In this document: piece after piece, positions 1-9,349 of the stretch
How positions within the stretch are numbered: position 1 is the first letter of the stretch
Layout: each line of letters starts with the position of its first letter
DNA from: Tethya wilhelma
Lineage: Eukaryota > Porifera > Demospongiae > Tethyida > Tethyidae
Direction: 5' to 3'
Assembly: GCA_964030475.1 (NCBI GenBank)
Contig: CAXIPT010000009.1
Span: 2,271,542-2,335,541 of the forward strand
Length of the DNA: 64,000 bases
The notes under the pieces: model-generated
What the model was told of the DNA's origin: nothing
Database searches by the model: none
Seen by the model: only the letters and a program-made list of their open reading frames with translations
Made by a program: the position numbers and the translations under genes

Positions 1-1
1 C

Positions 2-418
2 AATCTCAGAAACATTTCCTCTCTGTGGAGGGTGGTTACTGAGGCACTTCAGAATGAGGTCCATCAGAGGGTGGTCCTGACCGATGGAACGAAGGTACTC
101 CTCACGACGTTCAGCTTCTGAAACAGGGATCATGTGTCCGTCAGATCTTGTACGAATTTGCCCAATATTAGGGTGTGGCCATTGTCCACTGAAGACGTGA
201 ATCATCAGAACTCCATACGAAAAGATGTCTACACTCGTGTTGTACCTTGGTTTAGCTACCATTACCTCGGGAGGCATATAGGTAGGGGTGCCAGGGGTTT
301 CAGTCATACGACTCATCTGGAGAGGAGTGAGATTCAGAATCCTGGCCACACCCAGATCAGAGATCTTTGCCGTCATGTTGGAGGTAAGGAGAACATTGTT
401 GGCAGAAAGATCTCGGTG
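2..418 (-). CDS. Protein kinase catalytic domain, C-lobe fragment (TKL/TK-like)
   Basis: The reverse strand reads without a stop from the gap to the window edge (codons 418..2). The catalytic loop is HRDLSANNVLL, with the catalytic Asp and the metal-binding Asn present. The DFG motif reads DLG (KISDLGVAR). The APE motif reads PPE (TYMPPEV), followed by subdomain IX (SVDIFSYGVLM). The sequence resembles tyrosine-kinase-like kinases. The start of the domain is lost in the N positions 419-420 and the C-terminus lies outside the window. The segment shown lacks an ATG, which fits an internal exon. Phe-to-Leu in DFG does not by itself mean loss of activity. The kinase fold is near certain; the family is a guess. 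Confidence 0.88.
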
Positions 419-420
419 NN
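419..420. other. Assembly gap (NN) that breaks two genes
   Basis: Two unknown bases separate the kinase exon from a repeat element. The kinase reading frame runs straight into the gap, and the 3' exons of RPS11 that should lie just to the right of it are missing. The gap is therefore probably much longer than two bases. Confidence 0.8.
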
Positions 421-1112
421 ATTAAGCCTCGGCGCGTGCGTAGCACGTGCAGAGGGTTACGGTAGTCGTTTTGTCTGTCTGTCCCATCGAAATCTCAAGA
501 AAGACAGCTCTAGCGACAGAATTGATGGTTCTTACGTTCATAACTCTGAATGATCTTGTAAAAATATATTTTTTGCTGTCCAAAACACTGTAGTTCTTGA
601 GTTTTGAGGTTTTGTGCTTCTTTGAGCGCTTAGCTTCGAGGCCACGCCTACTAATTTGGTGTGCGTTATTTAGAATTTGTGTTGCTGAGGTGCAATGCTC
701 ATGGCTCTTTGCATGGCTGTTGGTTAGTGTTGTTTGACAAGACAGACAGGAGTTGGTCTGCTTTCTATGTAAGCATATAGGGCATGCAAAGACTTTACAC
801 AAGCTACATCATTATAGCTAATGCATCAGTGGTTAGCCAGGCTCTTACAGGCTGAGGCCCAGCCTGACTTTGACAGCTGAGCTGAGTATTCCAATGCATG
901 TACATAACCGTAGCAGAGCTCATCTGGTTTATAGTCTGTGACATGTGCTGCTTCACCACTGCCGTGTTAGCTATGCCGGCCACTAGATGGATCATAGCTT
1001 GCATGTAGTCTTGAAGTTTTCATATTTAGTTCTGAGTTATATATGTTATACTCTTTAACACTGTGTATGCATATAAGTGTGCTAGCTAGTTGCATGAGTG
1101 CGCCGAGGCTTA
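421..1112. mobile_element. MITE-like element with 13-bp inverted termini
   Basis: The 13 bases at 423-435 (taagcctcggcgc) recur as the exact reverse complement at 1100-1112. The roughly 690 bases between them contain no convincing coding region. Short inverted ends around a non-coding body are the hallmark of a non-autonomous DNA transposon. The left end abuts the gap, so a target-site duplication cannot be checked. It lies where the third exon of RPS11 would be expected. The arms could be chance, but 13 exact bases flanking a block placed at a gene break makes an element the better reading. Confidence 0.45.
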
Positions 1113-1251
1113 TGCACCATCGGTGCCTTCATTTGTTTGTGGAAAGAGTTTGGATCAGGAAAAATAATGTATTAACTTCACACCAACATTCATCTGTGAG
1201 CTAGCTGATGATTTTCTCACACTGCTCTGATGTGAGGTACACTCTACCTAC

Positions 1252-1525
1252 CTCTCTTGGCGTTTTGAATCCTAGCCCAACTTCTCTGACAAACCTTTGT
1301 CGCTTCTTTTTGCCGGTTCCAAGTAACACGGCCTTACTGTTTTGGAAGACTCCTTTTTGCTTTTGATACGCCCTTTCGGTCTAAGGAAAAATTAAATAAG
1401 TGAACAATCAGGCTCAGAATGTAGCCGTAGTATAAGGGTTAGAGAATATGCTACTAAAACAGCGTGGTTATAGATTAATGCTGTATTTTCACACGATTTA
1501 TCAACACACTTACCTGCTCCGCCAT
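1252..1525 (-). CDS. RPS11: 40S ribosomal protein S11, 5' part only
   Basis: Exon 1 (1525..1514) codes MAEQ and ends at a GTAAGT donor. Exon 2 (1380..1252) codes 43 residues beginning [14 protein letters not shown] and ending GLGFKTPRE, followed by a GTAGGT donor. These match the N-terminus of metazoan RPS11 (eS/uS17 family), a structural protein of the small ribosomal subunit that binds 18S rRNA. About 100 residues, including the OB-fold core, should follow on the left but are absent; the MITE-like element and the NN gap occupy that place. The family is usually about 158 residues. Exon 1 ending after four residues and a pyrimidine-rich leader are typical of ribosomal protein genes. Identification is firm; whether the locus is truly broken or only misassembled is open. 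Confidence 0.9.
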
Positions 1526-1534
1526 CTTCCTATC

Positions 1535-1550
1535 AAAGAGAGAGAACACG
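1535..1550 (-). promoter_or_regulatory. Pyrimidine-rich (TOP-like) leader of RPS11
   Basis: About 10 bases upstream of the RPS11 ATG the coding strand reads gttctctctctttg. Terminal oligopyrimidine tracts at the transcription start are characteristic of translation-machinery genes and connect them to TOR-dependent translation. The exact start site is not visible. Confidence 0.5.
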
Positions 1551-1680
1551 TGTTGCGTGGGCCATTTTGAGCATGCGCAGTGGGTCGCAGTTAAACTTTG
1601 ACCTGGTTGGGTTAAAAATTTAACCCAATTATCACCGAATTAATTTTTGCAAGGTTCTTATCTTCCCTGGTCCTGAAAGT

Positions 1681-2370
1681 ATGGCCAATTTGCTGGTGTG
1701 CAGACGACTAATAGCATCACTACAGTACTGGAGTAGAACACAGGTGTAGTTTTATTTGTTTTTCTCAAATATCTTGTATTTTTACGGTATTTTGGGGGCT
1801 CAGGAGCATGAATTTCATATTCTGAGAATACTGTTGATGTTTTGTTTATTCTCTAGACTCAATTATTTGCTTGTGCAAGGAACTTATCCAAGAATGTAGA
1901 CAAAGGTAGGTATGGTTTTAATTTTATGGTCACCATTCCCCACAAGCATATAAGAATTTGTCTCCAAAATCTTTATAAACAAATTAGCGTTATTGTTTCT
2001 TCACCAGCTATGCCTGTGATTACGACTGTTTTATTGTTGGATAAACCATTAATTTATCTTTTCAATTTAGCACATTTAAGAGTAAGTATAAGCATCCAAT
2101 ATGGTCTAGCATTTGTAATGGTATCAAGTTCATTTACACAAATTGTTTATAGTTGGGGAAAGTTCAAAAGTTGCAAAGTTTGTTTTTTTTCTTTTCTGTT
2201 GCTGTGTACTCGTTTGGTCCTTAGTAACAAGCCCACCTACAGAACTCTGAATTCTGGGAGCATTGTCCGTAGCCGTAGCGGGACCAATCGAGACACCAGT
2301 CCTGGTGACGAGGGTCACTCTTTGTCACACAGCATGGGCAGATACATTGCTTCGTCCTTGTGTACCTGTG
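1681..2370 (+). CDS. Possible small mitochondrial protein, 5' exons
   Basis: Starting at ATG 1681, exon 1 (1681..1743) codes MANLLVCRRLIASLQYWSRT and one more residue, then a GTGTAG donor. A second open exon follows a CTCTAG acceptor (1857..1909) and keeps the frame. A third candidate begins at 2225 after a pyrimidine-rich CCTTAG acceptor and continues NKPTYRTLNSGSIVRSRSG until a GT microsatellite and an N near 2388. The first 36 residues are rich in Arg, Leu, Ser and Ala with no acidic residues, like a mitochondrial presequence. It lies head-to-head with RPS11, about 155 bp from ATG to ATG. I do not recognise the product. Exon 3 and the end are uncertain; an alternative donor at 1905 gives a 45-residue product. 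Confidence 0.4.
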
Positions 2371-2411
2371 TGTGTGTGTGTGTGTGTNTTGTGTGTGTGT
2401 GTGTGTGTGTA
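2369..2411. repeat. (GT)n microsatellite with an internal N
   Basis: An uninterrupted GT dinucleotide run contains one N at about 2388. It was probably collapsed in assembly. Confidence 0.9.
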
Positions 2412-3020
2412 CAATTGTGCCACAGTATGACATAGCCTCAATATAAGCTTTGTCATCTTCCTAACATTGTGTCATCTACTACCCAATGAATATGTACTGA
2501 TAATGATGTGGCATAAAAATGCTCTCCTAAAATCTAATTCGTGAAGTACACGCACAAAGACTATTTGTGTGCCGGTGTCAACACTCATCACAACTACCAC
2601 TGTGCCATTAGCGGGAGTCACAACAGCATTAGAGGTGGGGTAATGGCATCCCCCTAAGCTTCCACTGCCACTGTTGTACGTCCTCTGGGAATGCTTTGTG
2701 CGACATCTTACGTTGTTTGTGTGGCGTCTTTGAAAGAGTACAATTGAATGTCTACCTCTAGTGCACTTGAAGAAGATCAAGCTTTGGGTACTGTCCATTT
2801 TGAAGCATAGACATGATATAGTCATATTAAAGTATGCACGGCAGGTTTGATAAACAAGATGCTAATGACTTTGAAGATTGATGCATGATATTTATGGATA
2901 TGTGGATAAAATATTAAGATATAAGAAGAGGCTTGTTTTGTTGTTTTTTTTAGGTTAGTGTGCCTATAAATATATATTTGTATTTTAAGTGTATTTTCTT
3001 ACATTGTAATACAATGATTT
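2412..3020. other. Intergenic, no supported gene
   Basis: A 117-codon open frame on the minus strand (2472..2825) has no recognisable domain, no good splice context and no signal peptide. I see nothing else here except AT-rich sequence before the end of the first Cys-rich gene. Confidence 0.6.
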
Positions 3021-3025
3021 TCAAC

Positions 3026-6000
3026 TTACGTGCAATACTTGTTGGGATACTGGTCACACCGAGCTGCACCACACTCAGCAGCAGTCTTAGCGTTGCTGCA
3101 CATCAGAGGTACACACTGGCATCCACTGGTCAGCTTCTGTCCATAAGGACACACTTTCTTGCACACACAATCGCATCTGTTTGTGTCAAGCTCGTAAGGT
3201 GCCTGACACTGCCTGTTGCAGACGCAGCTGCATTGGTTTGGATCGAAGACGTAGTTTCCATGACAGGTAGGCCTGTGGATACACTTGCAGCGACACTCTT
3301 GCTGATCGAAGGTCAGACTGCCTGGGCACTGCTGGTAGGAGGGGCATTCACAGCGGCATGTGTCTGGGTTGAATTTCTGTGGCTTTCGACACTGTTCGAC
3401 CCAGGCACACTCGCATTGGCAGGTCTTTGGGTTGAAGACCTTGTTGTGGGGACACTTCTGCTGATTCTTGCACACACAACTGCAGGAGTTGCTATCGAAC
3501 TTTTGGTTTGGTTGGCATTGGTAAGGCTCGCATACGCACGCACAGAGATATGGATCGAAGCGTTCATTTGGTTTGCACTTTTGCTGCTGTCTGCATTCAC
3601 ACTGGCAAGTGTATTCATTAAAAACCTGTGAACCAGGACATGGTGGGTGTTTCGGACACTCACATCTACAAGTGTGCTCATTGAAAAATTGATTTTTGCG
3701 ACATGTTGGCCTATCGGGACAGGTACATTCACAGGTCAAAGGATCAGGACGTTGATTTCCAGGACACTTGATGTTACTAGGACAGACACACTTACATTGA
3801 GCTAGATCAAAGAATTGGCGAGGAAATGCGCATTTTTCGACAAAATTAGGACATCCACACTCACAGGTCTCCTGGATGAAGCGTTGAGGGTGGACGCACG
3901 GGAAAACTTTGGGACAAAGACACTTACATCTGTCTGTATTGAAAACTTGTGCTGGATAGGGACATTTATCAGGCTTGTTAGGACATTCACACTGGCACGA
4001 AGTTGAGTTGAATTGTTGTGCTTTGCTGCATGTGGGGGTAGGCTTAGGACACTCACATCTGCAGGTTTGAGGGTTAAATATCTGTCCTCCAGGACACTTC
4101 ATGCCTTCGTTAGGACATCTACATCTGCATTCTTCTTCGTCAAACATCTGTGGCCTGTAAGGACACTTTTTAGGCCTATTTGGACATTCACATTCACACG
4201 AGGTTGAGTTGAATTGCTGAGCTTTAGTACAAGTTGGTAGTGGCTTAGGACACTCACATCTGCAGGTTTGAGAGTTAAATATCTGTCCTCCAGGACATTT
4301 CATGCCTTCGTTAGGACATCTACATCTGCATTCTTCTTCGTCAAACATCTGTGGCCTGTAAGGACACTTCTTTGGCCTGTTTGGACATTCACATTCACAT
4401 GAAGTAGAATTGAATTGCTGAGCTTTTGTACAAGTTGGCAAAGGTTTTGGACACTCACATCTGCAGGTTTGAGGGTTAAATATCTGTCCTCCAGGACACT
4501 TCATGCCTTCATTAGGACATCTACATCTGCATTCTTCTTCGTCAAACATCTGTGGCCTGTAAGGACACTTCTTTGGTCTGTTCGGACATTCACATTCACA
4601 CGAAGTTGAGTTGAATTGCTGAGCTTTTGTACAAGTTGGTAGTGGCTTAGGACACTCACATCTGCAGGTTTGAGGGTTAAATCGCTGTCCTCCAGGACAC
4701 TTCATGCCTTCATTAGGACATCTACATCTGCATTCTTCTTCGTCAAACATCTGTGGCCTGTAAGGACACTTTTTTGGCCTGTTTGGACATTCACATTCAC
4801 ACGAAGTTGAGTTGAATTGCTGAGCTTTTGTACAAGTTGGCAAAGGTTTTGGACACTCACATCTGCAAGTTTGAGGGTTAAATATCTGTCCTCCAGGACA
4901 TTTCATGCCTTCATTAGGACATCTACATCTGCATTCTTCTTCGTCAAACATCTGTGGCCTGTAAGGACACTTCTTTGGCCTGTTTGGACATTCACATTCA
5001 CACGAAGTTGAGTTGAATTGTTGAGCTTTAGTACAGGTTGGTAGTGGCTTAGGACACTCACATCTGCAGGTTTGAGGGTTAAATCTCTGTCCTCCAGGAC
5101 ACTTCATGCCTTCATTAGGACATCTACATCTGCATTCTTCTTCGTCAAACATCTGTGGCCTGTAAGGACACTTCTTTGGTCTGTTCGGACATTCACATTC
5201 ACACGAGGTTGAGTTGAATTGTTGAGCTTTAGTACAGGTTGGTAGTGGCTTAGGACACTCACATCTGCAAGTTTGAGGGTTAAATATCTGTCCTCCAGGA
5301 CACTTCATGCCTTCGTTAGGACATCTACATCTGCATTCTTCTTCGTCAAACATCTGTGGCCTGTAAGGACATTTCTTTGGTCTGTTCGGACATTCACATT
5401 CACACGAGGTTGAGTTGAATTGCTGAGCTTTTGTACAAGTTGGCAAAGGTTTTGGACACTCACATCTGCAAGTTTGAGGGTTAAATATCTGTCCTCCAGG
5501 ACATTTCATGCCTTCATTAGGACATCTACATCTGCATTCTTCTTCGTCAAACATCTGTGGCCTGTAAGGACATTTCTTTGGTCTGTTCGGACATTCACAT
5601 TGGCACGAGACTGGATTGAACCTCTGTGCTTTGGTACATCTAGGTCGAGGATATGGGCAATCGCATTTGCAAATTGTCGAATTGAATTTCTGTCCTCCAG
5701 GACACTTCACTCCCTGACCATTTGGGCATTGACATCTACAGCTGTACTCATTGAAGACCTACACACAATGTTAGATATAGAATGTGCATAATATTATTAT
5801 GAAAGTGATATAGTATTACACAATGGTTGCATGAGTTAGCTCATTTGGTTGACATACTGTTTTCTATATACCTGTGGTGGTGTGCATGTTGGTCTTGGAT
5901 ATGGGCATTCGCATTTACACGTCGTGGTGTTGAAACGTTGACCTGCAGGGCACTTGAGGATCTTAGGACACTGACACTGACAGGTGGTCGTATTGAACAC

Positions 6001-6730
6001 TTGTCCTGAAGAGGGACATCTCCTAGGTCGATATGGGCACTCACAATTGCACGTCCTGTCATTGAACACTTGAGGAGCTTTGCACAGTTTGATTGCCGGG
6101 CACTTACACTTGCACTTATCTTCGTCAAACACCTGTGGCTTGCGACAGTAGGGACGTTTGAGACAGACACAGTCGCACTTTCTGTAGTTGAAGACCTGAC
6201 CTGCAGGACAGCTCCTTTTGCCAGGACAGAGACATCTACATCTGCTTTTGCTGAAGACGAATGGTCTCTGGCAAGTTTCACTGTGTCCACATTCACACCT
6301 GCACTTGTCTTCATTGAACTCCCACGGATGAATACAAAGGACCTTCCTCGGACATTGACACTGGCATGAGTAACGGTTAAAGATTTGAGGCTCAGTACAC
6401 TGACGGTAGTTGCATTCGCACCGGCACTTGTCCCTGTTGAGTTCGAATCCACCGAGGCATTTCCTTATGGTACACTCTTCACATCGGCATCGACGATAGT
6501 TGAAGTAGTAGTTTTGGGCACAACTCCTTTTTTGACAGTATGTACCCTCTGCTGTGATCTGTATACATGGATGCATAGATACATACGGTAACCATTAGTT
6601 TCACTTTCAAGAATGTATACATGTATGATAAATGTAATGCATGGTACATGTGTACAGAAGTGAATCTTTGTCTTACCACAGCCAGAGCAAAAATGATCGT
6701 GGCAAGCACAATAGCCTTTCCAGCTATCAT
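3026..6730 (-). CDS. Secreted CXCXC-repeat protein 1 (VEGF-C tail / BR3P-type modules)
   Basis: Exons are 6730..6677 (signal peptide MIAGKAIVLATIIFALAV), 6558..5872 and 5758..3026, all in phase 0, giving about 1157 residues. After the signal peptide almost the whole protein is about 50 copies of a C-x8-11-C-x-C-x-C module, for example CPAGQVFNYRKCDCVC. This pattern is known from the C-terminal domain of VEGF-C/D and from Balbiani ring 3 protein. No growth-factor cystine-knot domain is visible. The middle is a three-module unit of 67 residues repeated about eight times with few changes. The C-terminus leaves the pattern (CSNAKTAAECGAARCDQYP). The stop codon TAA lies inside a perfect GTAAGT donor (CACGTAAGT), so a further exon is possible. 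It probably makes an extracellular disulfide-rich rod; the role is unknown. Confidence 0.85.
4080..5705 (-). repeat. 201-bp coding tandem repeat, about 8 units
   Basis: The blocks starting with the codons for KCPGGQ recur every 201 bp, and eight carry the exact heptapeptide MFDEEEC. Each unit codes three CXCXC modules. Units differ mainly at one residue (GGQI/GGQR/GGQK) and at scattered silent sites, so they are recently expanded or homogenised. The period is a multiple of three, so copy-number change keeps the frame. Confidence 0.92.
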
Positions 6731-7152
6731 GTTTAGATTGATTCGCTTCAAGTTGACAAGTAAAACTTTTCTTCAATTGGCAGAATGAGTGTGTATATGT
6801 ATATCACTGCAGATACACAGTTAATGCAATATAGGCAATGGCAGGTCTACTGTATTTACTGCTACAGAAAACTCAGCGTTTTTCTTGCCCTCAAGCAAGC
6901 TGAAGATATCGAGTTTGTTTTATACTCGAAGTTGTAGCTGTAGACAGGCTGCAAACATTGGTCTGAATCATTGGTCACACCATTAAGCTTGATTTGAGCC
7001 ATTGTGCATTCTTGATTGGCTGTTTAGTCTGGATGTTATGCAATGCAACTGTCCACGCACTCTAATTGCAGTTATTCAATTTCTTATAATTGTGAGAGTG
7101 TGGACCAGCATCTTTTTGCTTTGAATTTTTCAGCAGTTCATGTTTAAGATTT
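6147..7152. repeat. Unit 1 of a 1006-bp direct tandem duplication
   Basis: This block recurs immediately to its right (7153-8158) at a constant offset of 1006. It covers the promoter, signal-peptide exon and first part of exon 2 of CXCXC gene 1. I saw no differences on comparing the two blocks by eye. Confidence 0.9.
6918..6924 (-). promoter_or_regulatory. TATA-like element of CXCXC gene 1
   Basis: The coding strand reads gtataaaac 188 bp before the ATG. A second AT-rich candidate (6795-6805) is closer. The same element is duplicated at 7924-7930. Confidence 0.4.
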
Positions 7153-7736
7153 AGTAGGGACGTTTGAGACAGACACAGTCGCACTTTCTGTAGTTGAAGA
7201 CCTGACCTGCAGGACAGCTCCTTTTGCCAGGACAGAGACATCTACATCTGCTTTTGCTGAAGACGAATGGTCTCTGGCAAGTTTCACTGTGTCCACATTC
7301 ACACCTGCACTTGTCTTCATTGAACTCCCACGGATGAATACAAAGGACCTTCCTCGGACATTGACACTGGCATGAGTAACGGTTAAAGATTTGAGGCTCA
7401 GTACACTGACGGTAGTTGCATTCGCACCGGCACTTGTCCCTGTTGAGTTCGAATCCACCGAGGCATTTCCTTATGGTACACTCTTCACATCGGCATCGAC
7501 GATAGTTGAAGTAGTAGTTTTGGGCACAACTCCTTTTTTGACAGTATGTACCCTCTGCTGTGATCTGTATACATGGATGCATAGATACATACGGTAACCA
7601 TTAGTTTCACTTTCAAGAATGTATACATGTATGATAAATGTAATGCATGGTACATGTGTACAGAAGTGAATCTTTGTCTTACCACAGCCAGAGCAAAAAT
7701 GATCGTGGCAAGCACAATAGCCTTTCCAGCTATCAT
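7151..7736 (-). pseudogene. Truncated duplicate of CXCXC gene 1
   Basis: Exon 1 (7736..7683) and the start of exon 2 (7564..7151) are copies of CXCXC gene 1. The reading frame stops exactly at the duplication joint: after CLKRPY the next codon is TAA, made from unrelated upstream sequence. The copy keeps its own promoter region, signal peptide and splice sites, and could produce a secreted protein of about 155 residues with five complete modules and one incomplete. It has no 3' end of its own. It is either a very young duplication or an assembly error; read depth would separate these. Confidence 0.75.
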
Positions 7737-8158
7737 GTTTAGATTGATTCGCTTCAAGTTGACAAGTAAAACTTTTCTTCAATTGGCAGAATGAGTGTGT
7801 ATATGTATATCACTGCAGATACACAGTTAATGCAATATAGGCAATGGCAGGTCTACTGTATTTACTGCTACAGAAAACTCAGCGTTTTTCTTGCCCTCAA
7901 GCAAGCTGAAGATATCGAGTTTGTTTTATACTCGAAGTTGTAGCTGTAGACAGGCTGCAAACATTGGTCTGAATCATTGGTCACACCATTAAGCTTGATT
8001 TGAGCCATTGTGCATTCTTGATTGGCTGTTTAGTCTGGATGTTATGCAATGCAACTGTCCACGCACTCTAATTGCAGTTATTCAATTTCTTATAATTGTG
8101 AGAGTGTGGACCAGCATCTTTTTGCTTTGAATTTTTCAGCAGTTCATGTTTAAGATTC
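7153..8158. repeat. Unit 2 of the 1006-bp direct tandem duplication
   Basis: Same sequence as 6147-7152. The joint at 7152/7153 fuses upstream sequence to the middle of exon 2; the right end at 8158 continues into unique sequence. Confidence 0.9.
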
Positions 8159-8919
8159 TTTTCATAATAATTATTATATATGTAGACAGTAATACATTCT
8201 ATACTTTGTACACAGCCGGCAACCCTTATAAAGTCTAGCTCTCCTAGTGTAAATTACTTCCGTAGTAAAAGTACTTAGCTAAGTGTGGGACTGAGGTTAA
8301 TGGCCTCCAAGCCACAATATATACACTGTCAGTGTTTGTAGCCAGTGGCAGCAATGTTCTATTGTTTAGAATGCTTTATTCACAGCTTTAGACTAATCTT
8401 TTCCCAATCATTTGCATTCCTATCACTGCTAGCACTATAGCTCTCTGTCTCTCTCACTTTCCTGTTTTCATCCTACATGTGTATAGCTGCATTTATATAC
8501 CAAGGAACGTTCACTGTTTGTTTTTTGTATGGTGGATTTTGGCCTTATTTGGACACTATTGTGGTGGCTGTATTTAGCGTACAATTTCCTCCCAGTCTGT
8601 TTATTGTTATGACTTATATAGTGCAAATCAGTACACACACACAATGGTGCCACACGTTCCAATTCCACCCACAATAATGACTGTATTATTCACCTATACC
8701 CATAATTTTATCCCACTGACAACCATTAGTTCATTACTATAAACCCTCCTAAGTTTTCTCACTGCACATGTATAATAATATATCTTTGGCTAGCTAGCAT
8801 GCACCTACTCTCACAAATACATATATACTTGTGAATGAGTCACATTATATACAGTGTATGAGTTTATGAATCTTTTTTCCTCACTCACAAACCAACCTAA
8901 TCTTCTTGTGTCTTCCCAG
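8159..8919. other. Intergenic, AT-rich, no supported gene
   Basis: Only short open frames on both strands; none has codon pattern, splice sites or domains that I can support. Confidence 0.55.
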
Positions 8920-9083
8920 AGCCTGTTTCTCCTGCTCAGGCTCCTGCTGATCAGAATGTGTACAGAGTACCAGAATACTACCAGTACAACGAACATTCGT
9001 ACTACGATATAGACCTGGATATGCTTAAGTATCGCTTGGAGCAACCCGTACACCAGATGGCAAATACTAGAATCATGCAGTAA
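8920..9083 (+). CDS. Possible orphan 3' terminal exon
   Basis: A good acceptor (tcttcttgtgtcttcccag) precedes 54 open codons ending in TAA at 9081-9083. The translation begins PVSPAQAPADQNVYRVPEYY and is rich in Tyr and acidic residues, unlike random translation of this AT-rich sequence. I found no upstream exon or promoter on the plus strand. It might be the last exon of a gene disrupted by the neighbouring duplication, or chance. No family recognised. Confidence 0.3.
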
Positions 9084-9349
9084 CTATAGTTAGGCGCGCA
9101 AGTGGCCATTACTTCAGGTATTTATAACTCTTTCTCAACTCTTTTTAGTTTATTATTTTAGACATAGTTGATAGTACAAGAATTGCATACACAAGAGTCT
9201 GTTGACTTTCCAATTAATGCACATGCTAGCAATATTGTGATTGTTCCAGATTCAGTTTATGTAAGGAGCTATTTAGTAATGTTTATTTGTTATTCACTTA
9301 ATTTATCTTGAAGTTTCTAAGCAACTGTTAGTAAAATTTATCATTAAGT

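Noticed and set aside
422..802. 126-codon minus-strand frame
   Set aside because: Lies inside the MITE-like element, no domain, and ends at the gap.
2472..2825. 117-codon minus-strand frame
   Set aside because: No recognisable domain, no splice or promoter support.
4080..5705. Regular 201-bp array as a CRISPR
   Set aside because: Units are contiguous coding repeats without spacers and lie in one reading frame of a eukaryotic gene.
3026..6730. CXCXC gene 1 as a VEGF/PDGF growth factor
   Set aside because: No cystine-knot growth-factor domain is present; only the C-terminal-type modules.
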